Origin: Aeoliella mucimassa
GTDB taxonomy: Bacteria; Planctomycetota; Planctomycetia; Pirellulales; Lacipirellulaceae
Assembly: GCF_007748035.1 (NCBI RefSeq)
Contig: NZ_CP036278.1
Span: 4,774,001 to 4,838,000 of the forward strand
Reading direction: 5' to 3'
Length of the DNA stretch: 64,000 nt
Made by a program: the position numbers and the translations under genes. Below, piece after piece: positions 36,664 to 46,123 of this stretch. The notes under the pieces are model-generated. The model was not told the origin of the DNA. It saw only the letters and a list, made by a program, of their open reading frames with translations, and did no database searches. Numbering within the stretch: position 1 is the first letter of the stretch; every line of letters starts with the position of its first letter.

Positions 36664-37392
36664 ATGAGCACCAATCCCACCTTCGCTCCCATTTTGTCGA
36701 CCGTCGACTTGCATAAGTGCTATCGCAAGGGAGCGATCGAAGTGCCTGTGCTCAATGGGGCGAACCTTTCGGTGTCGGAAGGGGAAATGGTTTCGATCAT
36801 CGGCCAAAGTGGTAGTGGCAAAAGCACGCTGCTGCACTTGATGGGCACGCTCGACCAGCCCGACTCTGGCGAAATCCACTTTCAGGGCAACCGCATCGAC
36901 AACCTCACCGCGGCCGGACGCGACGTGCTTCGCAACCGCTACATCGGCCTGATCTTTCAGTTCTATCACCTGCTGCCTGAGCTTACGACTATCGAGAACG
37001 TGCTGGCGCCGATGATGATTCGCCACTCGGTGTGGGGCTACTGGGCCAACCGTCGCAAGTATCGCGAGCGGGCGAAGGAACTACTCGAAACCGTTGGGCT
37101 GAGCCATCGCTTGAACCACAAGCCACGGGAACTCTCCGGCGGCGAGATGCAACGCACCGCCATCGCCCGGGCGCTGATTTCCGAGCCAATCCTGCTGCTG
37201 GCCGACGAGCCAACCGGCAACCTCGACCGCCAGACCGGCGAAGAGATCCTTACCGTGCTCCGTCGCCTGAACGACGAGCGTCAGCTGACCATCGTGATGG
37301 TCACGCACGACCCGTCGATTGCCGCGGGGGCCGATCGCACCATTCAGCTCGTCGAAGGCCGGGTGAAAACCAGCAACCAGGCAGCCGCCTAA
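36664..37392 (+). CDS. ABC transporter ATPase, LolD type
   Basis: A 242-residue ATPase. Walker A is GQSGSGKST (about 54-62), the Q-loop is [16 protein letters not shown], the signature is LSGGEMQR, Walker B is [13 protein letters not shown], and the H-loop is MVTHD. This is the LolD/MacB-ATPase subgroup, and it follows the permease gene after 51 bases. A LolA-like carrier is not seen nearby. The pairing suggests transport of lipoproteins or similar hydrophobic molecules across the inner membrane. Confidence 0.93.
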   Translation: MSTNPTFAPILSTVDLHKCYRKGAIEVPVLNGANLSVSEGEMVSIIGQSGSGKSTLLHLMGTLDQPDSGEIHFQGNRIDNLTAAGRDVLRNRYIGLIFQFYHLLPELTTIENVLAPMMIRHSVWGYWANRRKYRERAKELLETVGLSHRLNHKPRELSGGEMQRTAIARALISEPILLLADEPTGNLDRQTGEEILTVLRRLNDERQLTIVMVTHDPSIAAGADRTIQLVEGRVKTSNQAAA

Positions 37393-37599
37393 CGGCCCAT
37401 TGGGCCTTCCAGACGAGGGAAAAACGTCGTCTTCGGCTGCCGGCTTTCGCCTAAGCTAAGCTTATGCAGCCTTGCTATCTTGGCTAATTTTGGGTCGCCT
37501 GTTCGGGCGGGCCCCGTTATTCCTCACCAGCGGGTCAGGCGTTATCATATACCGCTCGTTGTTCACGAACCATTTTCGCTTTTCGAGTGTCGCTTGGGC

Positions 37600-38457
37600 A
37601 TGGCTAAACTTATCTACATCAGCGGTGATTATTTTCCCCCGGAAGACGCCAAAATCAGCGTCTTCGACCACGGGCTTTTGTATGGCGACGGCGTCTTCGA
37701 AGGCCTGCGGATCTATTCCGGCAAGGTATTCCGACTCGACGACCACATTCAGCGGCTGTACGAGTCGGCCAAAGCCATTGTGCTCGACATCCCGCTCACG
37801 CCGGCCGAGATGGCCCAGGCGATTAACGAGACGGTCGCCAAGAACGGCCTCGACGATGGTTACGTACGGGCCATCGTGACCCGTGGCTCTGGCACCCTGG
37901 GACTCGATCCCAACCGGTGCAGCAACCCTGAGATTATCATCATCGCCTCGACGATTACACTCTACCCGCAAGAGTATTACGACAACGGGCTCGAGATCGT
38001 CACGGTGAGCACCATCCGCAACCATCCAGCCGCGCTCAGCCCGCGGATCAAGTCGCTCAACTACCTGAATAACATCCTGGCCAAGATCGAAGGTCTGCAA
38101 GCTGGCTGCATCGAAGCCCTCATGCTCAATCACAAGGGCGAAGTGGCCGAGTGCACCGGTGACAACGTCTTCATCGTGAAGGATGGCAAGTTGCTCACGC
38201 CGCCGCTCGATGCGGGCATCCTGGCAGGCGTCACCCGTCAGGCCGTGATCGAGCTGGCACTCGATCTCAATTTCCCGTTCGCTGAGCAGGTGCTTACGAA
38301 GCACGACGTGTACGTGGCCGACGAATGCTTCCTGACCGGCAGCGCAGCCGAAATCGTGCCGGTAGTGACCGTCGACACCCGCAGCATCGGCACCGGCAAG
38401 CCCGGCCCAGTCACCAAGCAACTGACCGACGCGTTCCACAAGATGGTCCGCAGCTAG
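37600..38457 (+). CDS. Class IV aminotransferase (branched-chain type)
   Basis: A 285-residue PLP enzyme of fold type IV. The start signature ISVFDHGLLYGDGVFEGLRIYSG is typical; the catalytic lysine is Lys151 in SPRIKSLNYLNNILAK, and the cofactor region ECTGDNVFIVKDG and GVTRQAVIELA follow. It is most like branched-chain amino acid aminotransferase (IlvE), but D-amino acid aminotransferase and 4-amino-4-deoxychorismate lyase share the fold. The substrate cannot be settled without comparison. An upstream in-frame start at 37480 adds 40 residues unlike the family. Confidence 0.9.
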   Translation: MAKLIYISGDYFPPEDAKISVFDHGLLYGDGVFEGLRIYSGKVFRLDDHIQRLYESAKAIVLDIPLTPAEMAQAINETVAKNGLDDGYVRAIVTRGSGTLGLDPNRCSNPEIIIIASTITLYPQEYYDNGLEIVTVSTIRNHPAALSPRIKSLNYLNNILAKIEGLQAGCIEALMLNHKGEVAECTGDNVFIVKDGKLLTPPLDAGILAGVTRQAVIELALDLNFPFAEQVLTKHDVYVADECFLTGSAAEIVPVVTVDTRSIGTGKPGPVTKQLTDAFHKMVRS

Positions 38458-38587
38458 CGGGAGTAGGCTCGGTTTACCCGCCATGGTATTGAGGCAATCA
38501 TTCCATTGCCGTCGCCTGTAACTCTCCTGGCTTACGAAGTGAGAGCCCAGTCGCGTACGGCTGGAACCCTGCGTTAAGGAACTTTCG

Positions 38588-39022
38588 ATGTCGCTTGATA
38601 CCCCCGAAGACTTTGCCCAACTCGGCGAGCACCTCCAGCAGATCGATCCGGTGTTCCAGGAGTTTCTGAAGGCTCACGAGTATCGCGACAACACTGGGAC
38701 GCTGGGGCGATATCCGCATCGCAGCGCGGTGCAGGAGTCGGAGATTCAGCGGAAGATTGATCTCTACATGGAGAACAACCGCAGTACCGGCAGGCCGTAC
38801 GAGGAGTTCGAAAGTTCGGTCCCGTACTCGTTATGGGCCGGTGCCTGGGTCGACGACGTTGGTCAACGCTACTCCGACGGTGGCGAGATGATCTTCGAGC
38901 GACTCCCGTTCGACCAGATCGCTCCAAAACTCGCTGCGTACCTAACTCAAGCAGCGGCTTTCCTGGCTCCCTACACTAAAGAGCAACTAATCGCCGAGTG
39001 CAAACCGTTTAGCTTAGGGTAA
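38588..39022 (+). CDS. Protein of unknown function, 144 residues
   Basis: An acidic, soluble protein without signal peptide or membrane segment. Visible segments are FAQLGEHLQQIDPVFQEFLKAHEY, HRSAVQESEIQRKIDLYMENN and VPYSLWAGAWVDDVGQRYSDGGEMIFERLPFDQI. No family is recognised. It lies 130 bases after the aminotransferase gene on the same strand, with no sign of shared transcription. Confidence 0.5.
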   Translation: MSLDTPEDFAQLGEHLQQIDPVFQEFLKAHEYRDNTGTLGRYPHRSAVQESEIQRKIDLYMENNRSTGRPYEEFESSVPYSLWAGAWVDDVGQRYSDGGEMIFERLPFDQIAPKLAAYLTQAAAFLAPYTKEQLIAECKPFSLG

Positions 39023-39071
39023 GCGAACTTACGCTGCTGATGCGAGAAATGCACAAGCGGTTGTCCAATCG

Positions 39072-39842
39072 CTACTTGCTGGCAACGCTCTGGCGTTGGA
39101 ATTCGGCGTTCGACACCGAGCGGAAGCTTACCAGTTGCTCGTCGACCAGCGTGATCCGGGCACGATCGTCTTTCGACAGCCGCCAGGTAAACGTGTGCTC
39201 GGCTCGCAGTTCGGTGTCGCCTTCGCCGGTCAGGCTGTTGCCGGCAATGCTCAACGTGACCTCGGTGGGATAGACGTTGTGGTTCTCGAGCGACTTGTTA
39301 AGAGCCAAGCGTGGCGTCGGCGGCGTGGGGCTGCCAAGCATGCAATTCAGTTTTGCGTAGGCGTCGAAGTAGTTCCGCAGGTCGGTCCAGGCCTCCGAGC
39401 GGTTCACCGGCTTGGTCGCCGCCTTGTAGGTCATCTGCGGATGCACCAAGCTCAGTTCGCCAGTCTCGGTGTCGAACGATTCGGCAAAGTTCGGATCGGC
39501 CGAGAAAACCAACAGCGGATGCTGCTGCAGGCGAGCCCAGCCGCGGAGTTTCTCAATGGCCACATCCATGCGATCGGTCGATAGTTCGGTCTTGATGCTG
39601 AGATTCGGATCGAGCAACACGAACCGACCAGGCTGGTCGTTCATGCCATGGCGATAGATAGAGACCCGGCTCGTGGTTTCGACGAAGTCGTAAACCACGC
39701 CGTTTTGGAACAAAGTGGTGTTCTGCGAGACGGGAACTTCCTCGTCGCCAGAATAGACTTTGGTTTCGATACGAAAATCCACCGCCAAGGCGGCGGGAGT
39801 TAGCAGTACGATTAGCATCCAAGCCATCAGACCGCGTAGCAT
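39072..39842 (-). CDS. Secreted protein of unknown function
   Basis: A 256-residue protein with a signal peptide (LMAWMLIVLLTPAALA, cleavage after about residue 20). The rest contains alternating polar strands (TKVYSGDEEVPVSQNTTLFQNGVVYDFV, YRHGMNDQPGRFVLLDP), typical of a beta-rich extracytoplasmic domain. Similar secreted proteins are common in planctomycetes, but no function is known. The start at 39842 follows from the signal peptide; the open frame reaches 39920. It is divergent from the GH29 gene. Confidence 0.65.
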   Translation of the reverse strand: MLRGLMAWMLIVLLTPAALAVDFRIETKVYSGDEEVPVSQNTTLFQNGVVYDFVETTSRVSIYRHGMNDQPGRFVLLDPNLSIKTELSTDRMDVAIEKLRGWARLQQHPLLVFSADPNFAESFDTETGELSLVHPQMTYKAATKPVNRSEAWTDLRNYFDAYAKLNCMLGSPTPPTPRLALNKSLENHNVYPTEVTLSIAGNSLTGEGDTELRAEHTFTWRLSKDDRARITLVDEQLVSFRSVSNAEFQRQSVASK

Positions 39843-40023
39843 GATTCTCTCCTTCGAATTTGGGCACGCATCTTCGGTTCGCCGGAGATTAGGAGCTTTA
39901 CAAAGGAGTGTAAACATCAATCGACAAGTTTCGCGGATCGACGCATCCAGTCCGCGGTTCTGCTATCATCTATCACCGGCGATAAACTCCTCCCCCTATC
40001 TCCTGCAACACGCAAGAACACTT

Positions 40024-41499
40024 ATGAAGACTCAATCACTGCTTAGCGCGATGTTTGTTTGCCTTGCCTTTGCTAGCATGGCTGGTGCTGCCGAACCGGT
40101 GTCGGCACCTGAGCCTTATGGCGCGCTCCCTAGCGAGCGCCAGCTGGAGTGGCATAACAAAGAGTTTTATGGATTCCTGCACTTCACCACAAATACCTTT
40201 ACCGACAAAGAATGGGGCTACGGCGACGAGAGCCCCGAGGTGTTCAATCCCACCGACTTCGATGCCGACCAGATTGTGAGCGTCGCCAAGGCTGCTGGCA
40301 TGAAGGGGCTGATCCTCACTTGCAAGCATCACGATGGCTTCTGCTTGTGGCCCAGCAAGTACACCGAGCACTCGGTGAAGCACAGCCCCTGGAAGGATGG
40401 CAAGGGAGACGTGGTCCGCGAGATCTCCGACGCCTGCCAGCGCCACGGTATTGCGTTCGGAGTGTACCTGTCGCCTTGGGATCGCAATTACGCGGGCTAT
40501 GGCAAGCCGGAGTACATCGAGTACTACCGCCACCAGATGAAAGAGTTGCTTACCAACTACGGGGAGGTATTCGAAGTTTGGCTCGACGGCGCCAACGGCG
40601 GCGACGGCTACTACGGCGGCACCCGCGAGACTCGCCGCATCGATCGCTCGACTTACTACGACTGGCCGAACACCATCGAACTGGTCCGCCAGCTACAACC
40701 CAAAGCGATGATCTTCTCCGACGCAGGTCCCGACGTTCGCTGGATCGGCAACGAACAGGGGTTCGCCAACGAAACGTGCTGGGCCACCTATACCCCCCAC
40801 GTGAATGGCGATGAGAAGATCGCCGGCCCAGGCACCACCATCTACCAGGAAGGTACCACCGGCCACGCGGACGGCGAGTTCTGGATGCCTGGCGAAGCCG
40901 ACGTATCGATTCGGCCGGGCTGGTTCTACCATGCTTCGCAGGACGACAAAGTGCGTTCGGCCGACAATCTGATGGACCTTTACTTCAAGTCGGTAGGGCG
41001 TGGCTCGTCGTTCCTGCTGAACCTTCCTCCTGATCGCCGAGGCCTGATCCACGAGAACGATCAAGCGTCGCTTAGTAAGTTCCGCGAGCAACTCGATGCG
41101 TTGTTCGCGAACAATCTGGCCACCAAGGCCGAGATCACCGCGTCGAACACCCGCGGTGATAGCGAGCAGTTTGCCACCAAACATCTGGTCGATGGCGACC
41201 GCGAAACCTATTGGGCGACCGACGACGATAGCACCGAAGCCTCGCTGATCTTGGAGTTCAGTGAGCCAGCGACTTTTCACATTGTCGATCTTCGCGAGTA
41301 CCTTCCGCTGGGGCAGCGAGTTCGCTCGTGGAAGCTTGAGCAGTGGCAAGATGGCCAATGGCAGGAGTTTGCCGCTGGCAAGTCGATTGGCAATCGCCGA
41401 CTCTGGCGGGGCGACGAGATCACCACCTCGAAGGTCCGCATCACGGTCGACGGCCCCGTCTGCCCAGCTTTGAGCGAGGTCGGACTGTACCAGCTGTAA
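40024..41499 (+). CDS. Secreted GH29 alpha-L-fucosidase with a C-terminal F5/8-type domain
   Basis: A 491-residue enzyme with a signal peptide (about residues 1-22). The GH29 catalytic region contains YGFLHFTTNTFTDKEWGYG, LILTCKHHDGFCLWPS, and the nucleophile Asp188 in EVFEVWLDGANG. The stretch WATYTPH and FLLNLPPDRRGLIHE follow. The C-terminal part (about 365-491: VDGDRETYWATDDD, ATFHIVDLREYLPLGQRVRSW) looks like a carbohydrate-binding discoidin/CBM32 domain. It probably removes fucose from polysaccharides such as algal fucans, in line with a marine life style. It is monocistronic. Confidence 0.92.
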   Translation: MKTQSLLSAMFVCLAFASMAGAAEPVSAPEPYGALPSERQLEWHNKEFYGFLHFTTNTFTDKEWGYGDESPEVFNPTDFDADQIVSVAKAAGMKGLILTCKHHDGFCLWPSKYTEHSVKHSPWKDGKGDVVREISDACQRHGIAFGVYLSPWDRNYAGYGKPEYIEYYRHQMKELLTNYGEVFEVWLDGANGGDGYYGGTRETRRIDRSTYYDWPNTIELVRQLQPKAMIFSDAGPDVRWIGNEQGFANETCWATYTPHVNGDEKIAGPGTTIYQEGTTGHADGEFWMPGEADVSIRPGWFYHASQDDKVRSADNLMDLYFKSVGRGSSFLLNLPPDRRGLIHENDQASLSKFREQLDALFANNLATKAEITASNTRGDSEQFATKHLVDGDRETYWATDDDSTEASLILEFSEPATFHIVDLREYLPLGQRVRSWKLEQWQDGQWQEFAAGKSIGNRRLWRGDEITTSKVRITVDGPVCPALSEVGLYQL

Positions 41500-41532
41500 T
41501 CCAAACGCGACGGGCGACGGGCGACGATCGAC

Positions 41533-42036
41533 CTAGTCGTCTTTGTCGCCCGTCAGCGTGCCGAGCAACTGTTCGAGCTGTTTGGTAACCGATTCCAACG
41601 TATAAGGGTCGTCGTCCGCAGGTGGGCGACCTGGCACGTCGAACTTCGGCCGCTCCAGGTATATCCGCCCCCACTGGGCATCCACATCGCGAACCAGATC
41701 ACGCAACCGGCTTTCAGAGAGCATCACCTCGCGGCAATACTTGCCCAGCCCCACTAGCGGTTGGTCGTATCCAACCTCCATCAGAGTCTGGCTGGTCGCC
41801 GCGCGGCGGAGCAGCACGACCTCGAGCGCCCCCTCGGCGTCGCGCAGATGCTTTTCCAGATAGTCTTCAATCACCAATTCAGCGCGACGTTTTGCCGTGA
41901 CCGGCGAAGCCCCCTTCATCAGGTCACCCCCACCCAGGCGTCCAATCGCCTCGGCGAGCGAAAACTTGCGGTGCTCGCGAATCTTGTTCTCGAGCTCCTG
42001 CATCTCTTCTTGAGTCCATTCGGGCGGATGTTCCAT
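41533..42036 (-). CDS. Cytoplasmic protein of unknown function, 167 residues
   Basis: A soluble protein rich in charged residues. It begins MEHPPEWTQEEMQELENKIREHRKFSLAEAIGRLGGGD and shows helices typical of a small alpha-helical fold. No family is recognised. It lies 118 bases downstream of the ThiH-like gene in the same direction, so co-transcription is possible. Confidence 0.55.
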   Translation of the reverse strand: MEHPPEWTQEEMQELENKIREHRKFSLAEAIGRLGGGDLMKGASPVTAKRRAELVIEDYLEKHLRDAEGALEVVLLRRAATSQTLMEVGYDQPLVGLGKYCREVMLSESRLRDLVRDVDAQWGRIYLERPKFDVPGRPPADDDPYTLESVTKQLEQLLGTLTGDKDD

Positions 42037-42154
42037 GTCGGCCTCCGTAGGTCAAGTTGCAAACGACGACGCAAGCTCCGCCCGGGTCGCCACCCAGCTA
42101 CTGCGAACGGACGTCCCCCTCATTCTCGTGCCATTCGAGTGTCAGCGAAAGGCG

Positions 42155-43504
42155 CTAAGCCGGTGAGTCGTGCTTCCAGACAATCGGAAAGCCCTGCTCG
42201 TTCAACCATGCTTCGACATCGCGGACCGAACGTTCGTCGGTAATCGGGAACTGCTCGCCGCCATCGGGCTCGTCGTCGCCATACCCGCCCGGCGAGGTCG
42301 AACTCCCTGCGCTTAGCTGGGTGATGCAAATCTGCGCGAGCTTATTTCGTAGCTCTGGTGTTTCGCGAGTCGACAGCACCAGTGTCGCTTCTGGAAAAGC
42401 CAATCGTAGCGTGCAGTAGTAGCGAATCAGGTCTTCGTCCGACACGCGATAGGGAATGGTGAAGTCGTCAGGTGCTTCGTGAATACGCGGCAAGCCAAAC
42501 GAAAGCTTCAACTCCGGAAACCGCTGCGACAGGTAACTGGCATGGCGGATCATTGCGAGCATGTCCTGCTCGGGATCCGCGAGCCCCAACAGCACCCCAA
42601 ACCCAACGCGGCCGATGCCCGCCTCGGCGGCGCGGTCTTGCGATTCGAGCCGCCAGTAGTAGTTGGCTTTGGGCCCCCGCGGATGGTAAGCCGCGTACAG
42701 TTGTTCGTCGTAGGTTTCCTGATAGAGCGTCAGTCCACAAGCTCCCGCTTGGGCCATCTGAGCATACGCCGACAAAGACTGCGGGGCGATTTCGATCGCG
42801 GGCTCGATTCCTCGCGAGCCTAATCGCTGCACGACTTCGCTGTAGTAGTCGGCAGTGGTCAGTCGCGGGAACTCTCCCCCAACGACCAAGATATGACCAA
42901 ACCCATGCTGCTCGAGATGATGAATCTGTTGGTCGACTTCGTCCATCGTTAGTTGTCGACGATCCATATCGATCGTGTAGCGGAACCCACAATAGGTGCA
43001 GTGGTTCACGCAATGGCTCGACACGTACAGCGGAGCATACAGCAGCATTGGCCACCGCGGCCCATGCGCCGACGTAGTGGTGGCAAACACCTCGGCGGTC
43101 TTCTGCTGGGCGCGGGAGATGAGCGGTTCGAGCGGGTACTCCAAGTCGAGTACTTCCAGCACTACCGACCAAGCGTCGGAGGTTTCGCCCTGGCCGGTCA
43201 CCGCTTGCACGGTGCGCCGCACTGGCCGGTCGCCCTGCCCTCGCAGTTCGGTCGCGGTGCGAAGGAGCGTTTCGGCGAGTTCGGCATCTCGCGGGGTGAG
43301 GTTGCTCGCGTGCTCGTTTAACAGCTGATAGCGCCAGCGTTCGAGCTTCTCCGCCAGAGTGTGCGAATCGGGCGACTTCGCCCACCCTTGTTCCAGACAC
43401 TCCTGCACCTGCTCGACCAGAGCAAGGTGATGCCCCGCATGGTCATCCGTTTGTTGGAGCCATTCGGCGTAAGAACTCAACGTTGGGAGCGATGCAGCGG
43501 ACAC
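42155..43504 (-). CDS. ThiH/HydG-like radical SAM enzyme
   Basis: A 449-residue radical SAM enzyme. The iron-sulfur cluster cysteines are Cys165, Cys169 and Cys172 in CVNHCTYCGFR. The C-terminal SAGSSTSPGGY matches the SAGSRTxPGGY motif of 2-iminoacetate synthase (ThiH), and ThiH-like strand motifs recur (IGRVGFGVLLGL, LSFGLPRIHEAP). HydG C-terminal cysteine clusters are not seen. An N-terminal extension of about 75 residues is present. ThiH cleaves tyrosine in thiamine synthesis, but no other thiamine genes are next to it. The specific reaction is therefore open. Confidence 0.8.
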   Translation of the reverse strand: MSAASLPTLSSYAEWLQQTDDHAGHHLALVEQVQECLEQGWAKSPDSHTLAEKLERWRYQLLNEHASNLTPRDAELAETLLRTATELRGQGDRPVRRTVQAVTGQGETSDAWSVVLEVLDLEYPLEPLISRAQQKTAEVFATTTSAHGPRWPMLLYAPLYVSSHCVNHCTYCGFRYTIDMDRRQLTMDEVDQQIHHLEQHGFGHILVVGGEFPRLTTADYYSEVVQRLGSRGIEPAIEIAPQSLSAYAQMAQAGACGLTLYQETYDEQLYAAYHPRGPKANYYWRLESQDRAAEAGIGRVGFGVLLGLADPEQDMLAMIRHASYLSQRFPELKLSFGLPRIHEAPDDFTIPYRVSDEDLIRYYCTLRLAFPEATLVLSTRETPELRNKLAQICITQLSAGSSTSPGGYGDDEPDGGEQFPITDERSVRDVEAWLNEQGFPIVWKHDSPA

Positions 43505-43598
43505 GGCTGGCTAAGAGGGGAGATCCAAAGTTAGTAGCGACACTACTTAGATCCTATCGCTCAAACGGCTGAACTTCTAGTGAGCCACCGCCGGGAAT

Positions 43599-44714
43599 TC
43601 AGACCACTGCGGCAATCTGTTGTTTCAACCAGCGGGCGGCTCGCACCATTTGTGGACGCACGGCCAAAGTAGGCGTGTGAGTGATGTGGTAAATCGACTT
43701 GCTGCCGGTGCGAAGCCGCAGCTTGTACTGTTCACCGCCAACTCCCATGTCGAGATGCTGGTCGCCCCGGGCGATGCTATCGGCAATCAACCGCTTCAGC
43801 AGCACGTTGCCCACTCCCCCGACCGGAGTCGACGGATCGTATCCCATCCGCATTCCGATCAGCCGACCTTGATGCTGATACCCATACCAGAAGGCGACCG
43901 GCTTACCGGCAAGTCGCAGAAGGGCCATATCGACCATTCCCTGTCGAGCTGCTGCTGCGTGGCAATCGCGAAAGAAACCAACGTACTCGCGATCCGACAG
44001 CGTGTTGCCAGTAGTCGAAGCCGATTGCCAGGAAGTCGAAGCGATCTGTTCGCACTCGTCGTAGAGATCCCAACGCTCGTCGCCGCCTCCTTCGCGGCGA
44101 GGCCCTGGGCGGTGGCGTTCAAACGTCACTTCGCCAAACTCACTCACTCGTCGTTCATGGCGGCGAAGTTCATGGCGTGTCTTCTTCGACAACGATGCCA
44201 GGTACTCTTCCCCGTTAGTGAAAGCAGCAAGATCGATCACCGAAGTCTCGTCCTGCAATTGGCTATCGGCGGCAAGCCCAGCGAGTCGCATCGCGTTGCG
44301 GGTGCGACCATGATCCACCGCATCGACGTCGGTCCACCCCAAATCGATTTGGTCCCAATCGCGCGGAGTGCTTGCCAAATACCTCATCGCAGCCATGAGC
44401 GTGGCTGTTTGATTCTTACCAATGGGGCCATAAAACGACGCCCAGTTGTCGAGTGGGTAAGTCAGCACGTCGAGCGTACCGAGTCGATGACGTCGCTCGA
44501 TAACGCAGAGCGGAAGTATACCAACCGCCTGTCCCGCCACACGCACGATCAGCACCCGCAGACGCTTGTCGCTACCATCGTGTCGCCAGAAGTTCTCGAG
44601 CCATTCGAAGGTGTGATGAAAACTCGCGTTCGGGGTTTCCTCCAGTAGAGAATTCCACAAGAGCCGATAATTGGCTAGCGTGCGAAGGTCGTTAATCTCT
44701 TGGACTTCAGCCAT
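43599..44714 (-). CDS. GNAT acyltransferase (BioF2/CelD type)
   Basis: A 371-residue protein of the acetyltransferase_6 type. Typical motifs are the N-terminal FHHTFEWLENFWRHDGSDKRLRVLIVRV, SKKTRHELRRHERRV and the C-terminal GKPVAFWYGYQHQGRLIGMRMGYDP and YKLRLRTGSK. These enzymes transfer acyl groups in polysaccharide or cell-envelope modification. No exopolysaccharide genes are close, so the substrate is unknown. It is leftward, 94 bases from the upstream end of the ThiH-like gene. Confidence 0.8.
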   Translation of the reverse strand: MAEVQEINDLRTLANYRLLWNSLLEETPNASFHHTFEWLENFWRHDGSDKRLRVLIVRVAGQAVGILPLCVIERRHRLGTLDVLTYPLDNWASFYGPIGKNQTATLMAAMRYLASTPRDWDQIDLGWTDVDAVDHGRTRNAMRLAGLAADSQLQDETSVIDLAAFTNGEEYLASLSKKTRHELRRHERRVSEFGEVTFERHRPGPRREGGGDERWDLYDECEQIASTSWQSASTTGNTLSDREYVGFFRDCHAAAARQGMVDMALLRLAGKPVAFWYGYQHQGRLIGMRMGYDPSTPVGGVGNVLLKRLIADSIARGDQHLDMGVGGEQYKLRLRTGSKSIYHITHTPTLAVRPQMVRAARWLKQQIAAVV

Positions 44715-44922
44715 CGATCAACCTAGAACTACTTGAGAAGGGGCATGAGGAGCAGCTGGCGACTGGTTTGGTCAACCACGTCAGAGCATTACGCAACCAG
44801 CATGCCAAGACTACCAGTTAGCCCCCCACGGCAGCCAATCGGCCAGAAAATCGCTATAATCGACACGGTCGAATCGCCCGACTTGGTGACGCCATGTTTC
44901 GAAATTACAACCATGTCGTCGC

Positions 44923-46095
44923 ATGGCGACAAATAGCTTTCCCTCCCTCTCGCCCCCTGTGCCTACGCTGCCGATGAAGTCTTCGGAACTAGAGTTGATT
45001 CAAGCCATTCACGCTTCGCCGATGCGAGCGGTGATCGCGATGACAGGTGGGGGAAGCTCGGCCATCGGTGAGTTGCTGACCGTGCCTGGAGGATCGCAAA
45101 CGGTGCTCGACGCCCAGGTTCCTTACAGCCTGGCGGCCCTTTCGGAGTGGTTAGGAGCTGAGCCTGAGCAAGCCTGCTGCGAACGAACCGCGAGGGCGAT
45201 GGCGATGGCTGCATTCATGCGAGCCCGCAAACTGGACGATTCAGACGCGGCGATCGCAGGAGTGGCGGTAACTGCCTCGCTGGCGACCGACCGCCCGAAA
45301 CGAGGCGAGCATCGCATCCACGTCGCGTACCAAACTCGCTCCACGACCTGCGCCCTATCGCTCGTACTCGCCAAGGGAGCACGCACCCGCGAGCAGGAGG
45401 AAACCCTCACAGCCAGACTAGTGCTTCATGCGTTGGCCGAGGCCGCAGGTCTTCGTTCGCGGATGGAACTTGAATTACTGTCGAACGAAAAAGTGACTCG
45501 CCGTCAGGTGGATGGGCAGCAGGATTGGCAAAAACTACTCTCCGGCGAGGTCCCCTTCGTTAGCAGCCAATCTCGTGGAGCCACCGACACGATTGCCATC
45601 TACCCGGGGGCCTTCAATCCGCTGCATGCTGGGCATGTGGAGATTGCGGCGCTGGCCGAGGAAATCCTCGACTGTCATCTGCTATACGAGCTATCGATTG
45701 CCAATGTCGACAAGCCACCGCTCGATTACGTAGAGATCGAATCGCGGGCGGTTCAGTTCGAAGGCAAGCCGCTGCTGCTCACCAGTGCTGCAACATTCGT
45801 AGAGAAGGCAAAACTCTTCCCGAACACCACCTTCGTGGTCGGTGCCGATACGATCGCCCGCATCGGCGACGCCCGCTACTACGGCGGCAGCATCCGCCAG
45901 CGTGATATGGCCATCGCCGAACTCGCTGAACTGGGGGCGAAGTTTCTGGTGTTTGGGCGGCAAATCAGCGGCGAATACCAATCGCTCAAAACGCTTGGTT
46001 TGCCACGCTCGCTCGTACAGATATCGACCGCGGTGGCCGAATCCACCTTCCGCAAGGATCTGTCGAGCAGCGAACTACGCCATTCACTCCACTAA
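44923..46095 (+). CDS. Fusion of a PncC-like (CinA C-terminal) domain and a NadD-like nucleotidyltransferase
   Basis: A 390-residue fusion. The N-terminal part (about 20-180) matches the CinA C-terminal/nicotinamide-nucleotide amidohydrolase fold (MTGGGSSAIGELLTVPGGSQTVLDAQVPYS), although the usual ESCTGG active-site start is replaced by AMTGGG. The C-terminal part (about 223-390) is an adenylyltransferase: YPGAFNPLHAGH at 227-238 with the HxGH motif, and an ISTAVAESTFRKD motif near 365-377. Both parts act in NAD metabolism in other organisms, so the fusion could link NMN deamidation with adenylylation. Starts at 44923 and 44974 are both possible. Confidence 0.8.
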   Translation: MATNSFPSLSPPVPTLPMKSSELELIQAIHASPMRAVIAMTGGGSSAIGELLTVPGGSQTVLDAQVPYSLAALSEWLGAEPEQACCERTARAMAMAAFMRARKLDDSDAAIAGVAVTASLATDRPKRGEHRIHVAYQTRSTTCALSLVLAKGARTREQEETLTARLVLHALAEAAGLRSRMELELLSNEKVTRRQVDGQQDWQKLLSGEVPFVSSQSRGATDTIAIYPGAFNPLHAGHVEIAALAEEILDCHLLYELSIANVDKPPLDYVEIESRAVQFEGKPLLLTSAATFVEKAKLFPNTTFVVGADTIARIGDARYYGGSIRQRDMAIAELAELGAKFLVFGRQISGEYQSLKTLGLPRSLVQISTAVAESTFRKDLSSSELRHSLH

Positions 46096-46123
46096 GCAGT
46101 CGAGCTTCACGAATCGATAGCGA

